Source: Alphaproteobacteria bacterium MarineAlpha10_Bin2 (lineage in GTDB: Bacteria > Pseudomonadota > Alphaproteobacteria > UBA828). Taken from it: a DNA stretch of 8,820 nucleotides. The stretch spans positions 1 to 8,820 of the forward strand of contig PTKB01000105.1 of assembly GCA_002937555.1 (NCBI GenBank), read 5' to 3'. Each line of letters begins with the position of its first letter. The first letter of the stretch is position 1. Under the pieces are notes generated by a model. The model was not told the origin of the DNA. It did not search any database and was given only the letters and a program-made list of their open reading frames with translations. Below, one piece after another: positions 1 to 6,174 of the stretch. Position numbers and translations under genes: made by a program.

Positions 1-249
1 TTTCAGTTTCTTGCCGTCTTCAAGACAGATGAGATTGTCGTTCGATACTAAGCTTTTGATCGGCACCGCCGGATGACGCGGCGAGTCGTCGAATTTTTGC
101 TCCCCTGCCGTTGCCGCAGCAAGCGACGCATGCACTTTCTTGATGAACTCCGGCAAAGAATCCGGCGTAACGTTATTATTCGTTACATGAGATGAGACGA
201 TATTGGCGGTCAATTCTAACAAAACCATCGTATTATTCGTTTTTGCCAT
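1..249 (-). CDS. mucR: MucR/Ros-family transcriptional regulator, 3' end cut by window edge
   Basis: This is a zinc-finger DNA-binding regulator of the MucR/Ros family, which in alphaproteobacteria controls exopolysaccharide, motility and cell-cycle genes. Only the first 83 residues are in the window, and full family members are usually about 130-160 residues. The N-terminus has the family pattern: an ELTANIVSSHVTNN stretch (residues 12-25), a LPEFIKKVHASL helix (32-43), then PAVPIKSLVSNDNLICLEDGKK (60-81 region), where the zinc finger begins. The start ATG (247-249) has GGCGGA six bases upstream. The first metal ligand is Cys75. The position of the usual second Cys is Asp78, a variant known in some family members. 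The histidine ligands and the C-terminus lie outside the window. The gene follows rimI on the same strand but has its own likely promoter. Family assignment is firm; the target genes cannot be told from this sequence. Confidence 0.9.
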   Translation of the reverse strand, partial: MAKTNNTMVLLELTANIVSSHVTNNNVTPDSLPEFIKKVHASLAAATAGEQKFDDSPRHPAVPIKSLVSNDNLICLEDGKKLK

Positions 250-281
250 ACAAATTCCGCCGATGAGAGTGAATTTCTCGT

Positions 282-310
282 TTTATAGTAAGAAATTAGA
301 GTGAGGGCAA
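282..310 (-). promoter_or_regulatory. Putative sigma-70 promoter of mucR
   Basis: On the minus strand TTGCCC (305-310) and TATAAA (282-287) are separated by exactly 17 bases, in an AT-rich pocket between rimI and mucR. The -10 element ends 32 bases before the mucR start codon. The spacing and the near-consensus -10 box support a promoter. No start site has been measured, and autoregulation by MucR, common in the family, is only an inference. Confidence 0.45.
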
Positions 311-341
311 CGCAGGAGCGCATTCAATTGTATAGAATTAG

Positions 342-833
342 TTAGTTTTCACATGACCCGTTCGAGGTCAGCGTGCGGCGAAGCGTCAAGGCGTCGACGC
401 TCGGCCCATAGCGCCGCCGGTAATAGTTGGGACGCCGCCCGACGGTGGCAAAGCCGAATTTCTGATAGAGGCGCCGCGCCGCCTCATTATCTTCCGCCAC
501 TTCGAGAAACAGCGCTTCGATATCCTGCTTCAAGGCTTGCGCCATCGCGGCTTCCAGCAATGCGCCCCCCAATCCGTTGCGCCTCAGTCCCGGCGCCACA
601 GCAAGAGAGAGAATTTCCCCCTCTTGACCGCTCGAGCGGCAGAGCACAAATCCGACGACCTTTCCGCGCGGGCGGCTGAACAGGCCGAACGTTCCGGGCG
701 CCGACAATATTCGGCCCAACAGCTCGGTATGCCACGAATCTTCGAAGCAAACCGCGTGCAGCGAGGCAATTGCTGGCAAATCGTAGCTCTTCATTTTTTC
801 GATCGGAAGGGCGTCGGGCGACAGCGAATCCAT
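342..833 (-). CDS. rimI: Ribosomal protein S18 alanine N-acetyltransferase RimI
   Basis: This is a GNAT-fold acetyltransferase that transfers an acetyl group from acetyl-CoA to the N-terminal alanine of ribosomal protein S18. At 163 residues it is close to the usual 150-160. The acetyl-CoA loop is seen as VAPGLRRNGLGGALL (79-93), matching the RxxGxG pattern. Glu111 in LEVAEDN and Tyr123 in RRLYQKFGF sit where the family's general base and general acid are. The NYYRRRYG stretch after it is also typical. I chose the ATG at 831-833 because it overlaps the tsaB stop by one base (TGATG), which implies coupled translation. The frame stays open further upstream, but that part lies inside tsaB and looks unlike RimI. 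Met14 is a weaker alternative start. Adjacency to tsaB is a common bacterial arrangement. Confidence 0.93.
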   Translation of the reverse strand: MDSLSPDALPIEKMKSYDLPAIASLHAVCFEDSWHTELLGRILSAPGTFGLFSRPRGKVVGFVLCRSSGQEGEILSLAVAPGLRRNGLGGALLEAAMAQALKQDIEALFLEVAEDNEAARRLYQKFGFATVGRRPNYYRRRYGPSVDALTLRRTLTSNGSCEN

Positions 834-1534
834 CAGCCAGCTTCCCGGTCTGGCGTCGCCGGACCGATGCCCGGGTCGCGCAAGTAAAACGGTGCCACCG
901 GCTCGCCCGCCGCCCGGTCGAAGCCACGCCGCGCCACCAGGGCGGCGATCGTCGCTGCGTGCGGGAAGGGTGGGCTCTCGGAACATCGGTAGCGCCGCCC
1001 CGATTGGTCGAGCGCACGGGCCGCCAACTCGGTACCGCTGCCAACCAGCAGCAGCGGCGTGCCGTCTCCGAAAATCCGCTCTAGCCGGCCGGGAATGGAC
1101 TCCGCCGCAGCCGCGAATGGATCGCCCGCCGGATCGCCATTTTCATCGAAGAATTGGCCATAGAGCTGATCACGCCGGGCATCCAGTGTGGCAAGGATGA
1201 TGCGCTCGCGCCGTTCGTCCTTGGACGGCGCGGCGGCGAGTGCCTGCAAAGTGGTGACGCCCGTGAGCGGCAGGCCGGCGGCAAGCGCGAGGCCGCGCGC
1301 CGTCGCCAGTCCGATGCGCACACCGGTAAATGAGCCCGGCCCATTGGTTACCGCGATCGCATCCAGCATTGGGTAATCGAATCCGGCTTCCTGCATGGTG
1401 CTTTTGACCATCGGCATCAGAATTTCAGCCTGCCGCCTGCCGGCGATTTCCTCACGCTGGGCGGTCACGGCGTCTTTCGACCAGCAGGCCACGGAGCAGG
1501 CCGTCGTGGCCGCGTCGAGAGCAAGAAGCTTCAT
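833..1534 (-). CDS. tsaB: tRNA threonylcarbamoyladenosine biosynthesis protein TsaB
   Basis: TsaB (YeaZ) is the non-catalytic ASKHA-fold partner of TsaD. It forms the TsaB-TsaD-TsaE complex that places the threonylcarbamoyl group on A37 of tRNAs reading ANN codons. The 233-residue length is normal. The N-terminus MKLLALDAATTACSVA is the ATPase-fold phosphate-1-like strand, and GPGSFTGVRIGLATARGLA (65-83) is the family signature. The C-terminal part, including VAPFYLRDP, is also typical. The ATG (1532-1534) starts directly at the conserved N-terminus, with a modest GAAG Shine-Dalgarno sequence about six bases upstream. The stop overlaps the rimI start. The first base of the neighbouring plus-strand coding region is almost 200 bp away, so tsaB probably has its own promoter in that gap. 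I could not find a clear -35/-10 pair for it. Confidence 0.95.
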   Translation of the reverse strand: MKLLALDAATTACSVACWSKDAVTAQREEIAGRRQAEILMPMVKSTMQEAGFDYPMLDAIAVTNGPGSFTGVRIGLATARGLALAAGLPLTGVTTLQALAAAPSKDERRERIILATLDARRDQLYGQFFDENGDPAGDPFAAAAESIPGRLERIFGDGTPLLLVGSGTELAARALDQSGRRYRCSESPPFPHAATIAALVARRGFDRAAGEPVAPFYLRDPGIGPATPDREAG

Positions 1535-1728
1535 CGTTCTTCAAGATGCCTTAAATTGTTACCATTCAGACAGCAGGATGGAATGAAACCGCTAATTTGA
1601 ATTTAATGCTACCTTACCTCTAACATCGCCGAGGCGGGCGCAACAAGCTGACGCCTGGCCCGTGGCGCGGCGGTGGGTTACGGCATGAAATAAAGGACTT
1701 GGCGGCCCGTCGCGGCCGCTCGGGCGGC
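1535..1728. promoter_or_regulatory. Divergent intergenic region between tsaB and the dipeptidase gene
   Basis: This 194-bp gap separates genes pointing away from each other and must serve both. The tsaB-proximal half (about 1550-1626) is AT-rich and the other half is GC-rich. On the plus strand TTGAAT (1597-1602) and TAACAT (1621-1626), 18 bases apart, are a weak promoter candidate that would leave a leader of roughly 100 bases. TTTAAT (1602-1607) is an alternative -10 with a poor -35. For tsaB I found no good element pair. A two-codon ORF, ATG AAA TAA (1685-1693), lies in the leader and its stop overlaps an AAAGGA sequence. Confidence 0.3.
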
Positions 1729-2289
1729 ATGACCCTGATCAGAATTTCACCCCCTGAATTTGATGTCGACCTCGCGCTCGCCTATGCGACGGCGGACAAT
1801 ATGACCGGCACGCCGATTTATCGCCACGCCGCCTGCTGGCTCCATAGTGATGCCGCGGCGGCTTTGGCGCGGGCGATCCTTTTGGCGCGGGAGCTGGACC
1901 TTAAATTCCGGATATTCGATGCTTATCGGCCGGTGGAAGCGCAATGGAAGCTGTGGAATCACAACCCGGATCCGGACTTTCTCGCCGACCCGCGCCGCGG
2001 CTCGCCGCATTCGCGCGGCGTTGCCATCGACCTCACCCTGGTGCGCCGCGCCGACAGCACGGCCCTGGAAATGGGCACGCCGTTCGACGATTTCAGCGCC
2101 CGCGCGTTTCACAATTGTGCCAGCCTCGCGCCTGGTATAAGGCGCAACCGATATTTATTGCTCGGCTTGATGGCGAGCGCCGGATGGGATCACTATTTAA
2201 ACGAATGGTGGCATTATCAGCTTTACAATCCGCGCACCTTCCCGCTGTTGTGGGATAGCGCCGCGCGCACCGGAATGATGGCGGATTGA
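1729..2289 (+). CDS. ddpX: D-Ala-D-Ala dipeptidase, VanX/DdpX type (peptidase M15D)
   Basis: This zinc dipeptidase should hydrolyse D-alanyl-D-alanine. In vancomycin-resistant bacteria VanX does this to deplete the dipeptide; in Gram-negatives DdpX-type enzymes are thought to recycle wall-derived D-Ala-D-Ala. All the family's key residues are visible: Arg67 in FDAYRP, His94 and Asp101 in SPHSRGVAIDLTL, and Glu159 and His162 in NEWWHYQL. These are the transition-state arginine, the three zinc ligands and the catalytic base. At 186 residues it matches E. coli DdpX closely. I see no signal peptide, so it is probably cytoplasmic. I chose ATG 1729 because homology begins at TLIRISPPEFDVDLALAYATADN. 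An in-frame TTG at 1699 adds ten Arg/Gly-rich residues and sits too close to AAAGGA. The Shine-Dalgarno before 1729 is poor. No D-Ala-D-X ligase or VanA/VanH-like gene is adjacent, so glycopeptide resistance is unlikely. Confidence 0.92.
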   Translation: MTLIRISPPEFDVDLALAYATADNMTGTPIYRHAACWLHSDAAAALARAILLARELDLKFRIFDAYRPVEAQWKLWNHNPDPDFLADPRRGSPHSRGVAIDLTLVRRADSTALEMGTPFDDFSARAFHNCASLAPGIRRNRYLLLGLMASAGWDHYLNEWWHYQLYNPRTFPLLWDSAARTGMMAD

Positions 2290-2294
2290 ACAAG

Positions 2295-3332
2295 ATGGCG
2301 AGGACCATGCGGCTTGATCGCTGGAAAAATGTGAAGATGGCGGCGGCGCTGCTATGTGCGGTGCTCGGCTTTCCTGCTGCGGGGCTGGCCGCGGATTCGG
2401 CCGTGATCCTGCAATATCACCGCTTTGGCGAATCGGACCTGCCGTCGACCAACATCAAGCTCGCGCAATTCGACGCCCATCTCGCCTATCTCAAATCGGG
2501 CGGCTACACGGTGTTGCCGGTCCCCCATATCGTCGCCGCACTCCGCGCCGGGCAGCCGTTGCCCGACAAGGCGGTGGGTATCACCATTGACGACGCGGCG
2601 AAATCGGTGATCCGCGAGGCTTGGCCGCGCCTCCGCGAGGCCGGGTTTCCGTTTACCCTGTTTGTCGCCACGGATGCGATCGACCAGCAGCGCGCGCGTT
2701 CGATGAGTTGGGACGATATTCGCACGCTCGCCAACGCCGGAGTCACGATCGCCAACCACAGCTCTTCGCATGAGCATTTGTGGCGTTTCGGTTTGGCGAC
2801 GGCGCGCCGCGACGTCGTCAACGCGCAAAACCGTTTCCAGGCCGAGCTCGGGTTTTCGCCGCGCCTGTTCGCCTATCCATACGGCGAATATAATTTGGCG
2901 CTGCGCGGGCTCATCGAGGAGCTGGGATTTGAAGTGGCCTTCGGACAGAATTCTGGCGTTGCCGGCAAGCGGGCGGATCTATTGACGCTGCCGCGTTTTT
3001 CGCTCAACGAGGCTTACGGCGACATCGAGCGCTTTCAACTGATCATCAACACGCTGCCCATTCCGGTCCGCGATGTCACACCGGCGGAACCGATCTTGTC
3101 GCGCAATCCGCCGCATATCGGTTTTACCGTCGATGAATCACTCGACGAGATCGACGGGCTGGCCTGTTACGTATCCGGCCAGGGTGCGGTTCAGGTCGAA
3201 TTGTTGGGCGAAAGACGGGTCGAGCTTCGCATGTCGAAGCCGTTCCGGCGCGGGCGAAACCGCGTCAATTGTACGCTACCGGGCCCGGACCGCCGTTGGC
3301 GCTGGTTTGGATTGCAGTATCTCGTGCCTTGA
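2295..3332 (+). CDS. Secreted polysaccharide deacetylase (carbohydrate esterase 4 family)
   Basis: This is a NodB-homology (CE4) enzyme predicted to remove N-acetyl groups from a GlcNAc-containing polymer by metal-dependent hydrolysis. The 345-residue protein begins with a basic stretch and a hydrophobic core (MAAALLCAVLGFPAAGLA) ending near an Ala-Ala-Asp cleavage site around residue 33, so it is likely exported. Motif 1 is TIDDA (Asp99, Asp100) instead of the usual TFDDG. Motif 2 is HSSSH (His155, His159), and motif 3 is the FAYPYG stretch near residue 195. The last roughly 90 residues form a separate beta-rich region of unknown role. The ATG at 2295 lies 5 bp after the dipeptidase stop, so the two are probably one operon. 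ATG 2307, with GAGGA just before it, is an equally possible start. The substrate is not identifiable from sequence; peptidoglycan is suggested only by the neighbours. Confidence 0.88.
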   Translation: MARTMRLDRWKNVKMAAALLCAVLGFPAAGLAADSAVILQYHRFGESDLPSTNIKLAQFDAHLAYLKSGGYTVLPVPHIVAALRAGQPLPDKAVGITIDDAAKSVIREAWPRLREAGFPFTLFVATDAIDQQRARSMSWDDIRTLANAGVTIANHSSSHEHLWRFGLATARRDVVNAQNRFQAELGFSPRLFAYPYGEYNLALRGLIEELGFEVAFGQNSGVAGKRADLLTLPRFSLNEAYGDIERFQLIINTLPIPVRDVTPAEPILSRNPPHIGFTVDESLDEIDGLACYVSGQGAVQVELLGERRVELRMSKPFRRGRNRVNCTLPGPDRRWRWFGLQYLVP

Positions 3333-3346
3333 GATTTAGGGCGCGG

Positions 3347-4801
3347 TCAGGATCGCCGGCCCGGCGTCACGGGATTGTCCTGGGTCCAGCGATCGTCATG
3401 CAGCTGGGCATCGTCGAGCGGCGACAATTTGTTGGCCCGGATGATATGCCGGATCGTCTCGACATAGGCGGCGCCGCGTTCGGAATAGCGGATCAGCTCG
3501 CCCGCTAACGTGTGACCGTCCATCGGCTTGGCGTGGCCGCGCAGCCATTTCCGTGCCGCGCGGAACTCACCGTAAGCGCGGTGATAGTTCAAATTATGCA
3601 TGTAAGCGCGCACGCCTTCGACCAAACTCGAATAGGCGCGAATCAGATGACGCCGCCCGTTGGCGCGCTCTTCCGGCAACATGCCGTGTGAGGCCTTGTA
3701 GGTATATTGACCAAACAGCGCATTGCCTTCGCGCGCAAACCGGGAGGTCCCCCAGCCTGATTCCTCCGCCGCCTGAGCGATTGCGAGCGACGGCGGAACG
3801 ATATCGACCCGCGCCATGAACGCGTCCCAATCATAGGGGTCCGCCTCATAGCGCTCGGCCATTTGATAGAGCCAGTCGCGCTGCTCGTTGGTCAACGACA
3901 TGCCGCCGTCCAAAATGGCGCGCAGTTCCTGCAATCTCTGGCGCGCCGCGAGGATATCCTCATTGACGCGAAGAACGACGGGCAAGACGGATTTGATGAA
4001 GATGCGTTTGCGCGTCGCGACGGACGGGACATCGGCAATGTCGGCAGGCAATTTATCGAGATAGAGGCGCGGCACATTGTTTTCCGCATTGCGCACCGTC
4101 GCCAAATCGTAATCGATGCGCTCGAAATGCGCGTCCAACGCCGCGACACTCGCCATCTGGCCGCTGGCGGCCGGTTTACCGGACGGCTTGGGCAGAGGTA
4201 TGCGGATGGCCGGGGGTGCGAGGACCTCATCGAACAATTGCGGCTTTGTGGGTGCTGGCAAAAATCCGGTTTCGCCGGTGCCGGCGTTGAATACTGCGCG
4301 TGCCACGGGCTTCGGCGCAAACTCGGCCGGCACTTCGAGCGACACCGGAATGATATGACTGGTAAAAACATGCTGGAACGCTTTGAAGTCAGTGTTCCCG
4401 GCCACGGTTTTTTGTCGCACGAACTCGCGCACGGCGCCGGATGGCAAGTTGCCCTCCGTTCTTACGAGCGGTGGGATGTCGGCCAGTGTGATGGTCGGCA
4501 ATCGGCCGTTGCCGTTATCGACCTTCGGTGGGACCTCGGCCATGACCGACCGCGCCGGCATGGCCGCTTGCCGGTCCCATGCTACAGCGGGTGGCTCCGG
4601 CGCAAAGGCTTGCAACGGTATGATTGTCGCCGTTGTTTGTTCAATCGGCGGCGTGAACAGCGCGAGCGCCGATACCGCGACGGTGGCGCTCGCCAAAATT
4701 GCCAATGCCGGCGCAAACAGCGGTACGTCGGCCCAGCTGAGGGCCAGTTTCCGAGCGCCGCCCAAATCGGCTTGCTTTGCTGTCACGGAATTACCTTGCA
4801 C
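3347..4801 (-). CDS. Membrane-anchored Bax-type glucosaminidase-domain protein
   Basis: The C-terminal half is a Bax/mannosyl-glycoprotein endo-beta-N-acetylglucosaminidase domain, so the protein probably cuts peptidoglycan glycan strands. The domain runs from about residue 260 (RKRIFIKSVLPVVLRVNEDI) to about 460. It includes PPSLAIAQAAEESGWGTSRF, where Glu347 before SGWG is the expected catalytic acid, and GNALFGQY just after. A single hydrophobic segment at about 28-49 suggests an inner-membrane anchor with the rest in the periplasm. Residues 50-250 are rich in Pro and Ala and show no domain I recognise. The gene lies 58 bp after the NifU-like gene on the same strand and faces the deacetylase gene with only 14 bp between stops. 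I chose GTG 4801 because GGAGAGGG lies just upstream. GTG 4813 and GTG 4786 (AAGG at 7 bases) are alternatives. No ATG start is available near the conserved region. Confidence 0.85.
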   Translation of the reverse strand: MQGNSVTAKQADLGGARKLALSWADVPLFAPALAILASATVAVSALALFTPPIEQTTATIIPLQAFAPEPPAVAWDRQAAMPARSVMAEVPPKVDNGNGRLPTITLADIPPLVRTEGNLPSGAVREFVRQKTVAGNTDFKAFQHVFTSHIIPVSLEVPAEFAPKPVARAVFNAGTGETGFLPAPTKPQLFDEVLAPPAIRIPLPKPSGKPAASGQMASVAALDAHFERIDYDLATVRNAENNVPRLYLDKLPADIADVPSVATRKRIFIKSVLPVVLRVNEDILAARQRLQELRAILDGGMSLTNEQRDWLYQMAERYEADPYDWDAFMARVDIVPPSLAIAQAAEESGWGTSRFAREGNALFGQYTYKASHGMLPEERANGRRHLIRAYSSLVEGVRAYMHNLNYHRAYGEFRAARKWLRGHAKPMDGHTLAGELIRYSERGAAYVETIRHIIRANKLSPLDDAQLHDDRWTQDNPVTPGRRS

Positions 4802-4859
4802 ACCCTCTCCCACATCGGCCGGGTCTTTGTGCCCTGACCGTCACCCCAAAATGTGGCGT

Positions 4860-5423
4860 CTAAACCGCGCGGACCTCAACGACCTCGGGGATGTAATGCC
4901 GCAGCATATTTTCGATACCCATTTTCAAGGTCGCGGTTGAGCTCGGACAGCCCTGGCACGAGCCCTGCATTTCCAGCATCACCACACCGTTCTGAAATCC
5001 CCGATACACGATATCGCCGCCGTCCATCGCGACCGCGGGGCGCACTCGGGTATCCAGCAATTCTTTAATTTGACCGATGATTTCGGCGTCGGGGCCAGCC
5101 TCTTCGTCATCCGTATGGGCCGCACCGATTTTTGCGGTTTCCAGCATCACCGGTTTGCCCGAAACGAAATGCTCCATGATGACGCCGAGAATAACCGGCT
5201 TCAGCATCTGCCAATCGGCGTCCTCGGATTTGGACACGGTGACGAAATCATTGCCGAAAAATACGCCTTCGACGTCGTCGATGAGAAACAGGCGCGCCGC
5301 CAGAGGGGAACTCTCGGCAGCGCTGGCGTCGCGGATGTCCAGCGTTCCCTCGGTCAATACCGTTTGTCCCGGAAGGAACTTCAGCGTAGCCGGATTCGGA
5401 GTCTGCTCGGTTTGAATAAACAT
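4860..5423 (-). CDS. Nfu/NifU-family iron-sulfur cluster carrier
   Basis: This is a scaffold or carrier that binds an Fe-S cluster, probably [4Fe-4S], and delivers it to target apoproteins in the cytoplasm. The 187 residues hold two domains in the order of mitochondrial NFU1. An Nfu N-terminal domain covers about 1-95, from MFIQTEQTPNPATLKFLPG to ILGVIMEHFVSGKPV. A short acidic linker follows, then a NifU C-terminal domain from about 112. The cluster site is the CxxC in GSCQGCPSS (Cys156, Cys159), preceded by VRPAVAMDGGDI. Nothing appears missing. The ATG at 5421-5423 begins exactly at the family N-terminus, and AGGA lies ten bases upstream. The gene is separated from usp by 229 bp and probably has its own promoter. 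The glucosaminidase gene downstream may be read from it. Confidence 0.95.
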   Translation of the reverse strand: MFIQTEQTPNPATLKFLPGQTVLTEGTLDIRDASAAESSPLAARLFLIDDVEGVFFGNDFVTVSKSEDADWQMLKPVILGVIMEHFVSGKPVMLETAKIGAAHTDDEEAGPDAEIIGQIKELLDTRVRPAVAMDGGDIVYRGFQNGVVMLEMQGSCQGCPSSTATLKMGIENMLRHYIPEVVEVRAV

Positions 5424-5652
5424 GGCATCGTCTTCCTGTGCAGGCTGGCAATCCTTATTGGATCGCTCAATTTTGCATGCGGAATGTGGGCCAGGGGGCT
5501 GAATATTTCAACCCTTGCGCGGAAGGTATTGGATGAGAAGGTAAATCTATCGTCAACAACAATGGCGCATGTTGAATGATTGCCATTTTTCTGGACTCGG
5601 CGGAATCCTGCTCTATCGGGTAGGACTCGGTTCGCTGTCTGAATTCTATTCG
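5424..5652 (-). promoter_or_regulatory. Intergenic region upstream of the NifU-like gene, with candidate promoters
   Basis: No gene fits in this 229-bp gap. On the minus strand there are two weak promoter candidates. One is TTGACG (5551-5556) with TCCAAT (5528-5533), 17 bases apart. The other is TTGAAA (5506-5511) with CACATT (5483-5488), also 17 bases apart. The second -35 box lies inside the palindrome listed separately. Neither -10 is good, so the assignment is tentative. I see no clear terminator hairpin for usp. Confidence 0.3.
5497..5513. repeat. 17-bp imperfect palindrome, possible operator before the NifU-like gene
   Basis: On the minus strand the sequence is GGTTGAA ATA TTCAGCC: two 7-base arms with one mismatch around a 3-base centre. 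The core TGAA-N3-TTCA is exact. It lies 74 bases before the start codon and overlaps a candidate -35 element. It could bind a dimeric regulator such as an iron-responsive one, but it matches no site that I can name with certainty. Confidence 0.25.
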
Positions 5653-6156
5653 TCAGGTCAGATTCCGGAGCTGCTGATCGCTTAAATTTCCCGGCACCAC
5701 GACGAGGGGAATATTGAGGCGCCCGGCGAGCTGGCCGGCCAGCCAAGAAATCAGCGAGCCATGGGCGTCGTCGGGCGGCGCCGCGCCGACCACCAAAAGA
5801 TCGATCGATTCGCTCTCTTCTATATGGGCGAGGATTTCCTCGCCGATACGCCCTTCGCGGATATGCAGCGCTGGCTTCGCGCCGAGCAAGGCCTCGACCT
5901 CGCCGGCCATTTCATCGAGCATGGCTTGCGCCTCTTCCCGGGTTTCCTCGCGCATGCGCTCGCCGACCGCCGCCCAGTGCTGAAATTCCGGCGGCTGCGT
6001 CACATGCAGGAGCGCCACACCGCCGCCCGAGTTTTGCGCCCGCATCGCCGCGAACCGGGCGGCGACGGCGGAATGCGCGTCATGCGCCACACAGACGAGA
6101 AACGTGATCTCTCCGGCGATATGCGCCTTGTTCCGCGCTTTCTTGGATTTCTTCAT
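5653..6156 (-). CDS. Universal stress protein, UspA family
   Basis: This single-domain Usp has an alpha/beta Rossmann-like fold and often acts as a nucleotide-binding stress or energy sensor in the cytoplasm. The 167 residues are slightly longer than the usual 140-150, because of a basic N-terminus (MKKSKKARNKAH). Strand 1 is EITFLVCVAHD and the following helix holds the alanine-rich segment. The C-terminal part, DLLVVGAAPPDDAHGSLISW then AGRLNIPLVVVPG, resembles the family's ATP loop (G-x2-G-x9-G-S/T), but the first glycine pair is not ideal, so ATP binding is uncertain. The ATG at 6154-6156 has a good GGGGA Shine-Dalgarno (6161-6165). It starts 18 bp after the TIGR02186-family gene, so it is probably the last gene of the permease operon. 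A usp gene beside a NifU-like gene is, from memory, a common alphaproteobacterial pairing. Confidence 0.9.
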   Translation of the reverse strand: MKKSKKARNKAHIAGEITFLVCVAHDAHSAVAARFAAMRAQNSGGGVALLHVTQPPEFQHWAAVGERMREETREEAQAMLDEMAGEVEALLGAKPALHIREGRIGEEILAHIEESESIDLLVVGAAPPDDAHGSLISWLAGQLAGRLNIPLVVVPGNLSDQQLRNLT

Positions 6157-6174
6157 GGCATCCCCATAGGATCT

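Noticed and set aside
834..986. Upstream extension of rimI by 51 codons
   Set aside because: The extra part lies inside tsaB in another frame and is unlike RimI; the ATG at 831-833 with the TGATG overlap gives the right length.
1729..2289. VanX-like dipeptidase as a sign of a vancomycin-resistance cluster
   Set aside because: No VanA/VanB-type ligase, VanH dehydrogenase or VanRS two-component system is nearby, and DdpX-type enzymes are common in Gram-negative bacteria without this role.
3333..3346. Bidirectional terminator between the deacetylase and glucosaminidase genes
   Set aside because: Only 14 bases separate the stops, and I found no convincing stem-loop with a T-run.
3863..4837. Plus-strand open frame of 324 codons opposite the glucosaminidase gene
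   Set aside because: It is a shadow of a gene with a clear catalytic domain; its composition is low-complexity Arg/Gly and no family is visible.
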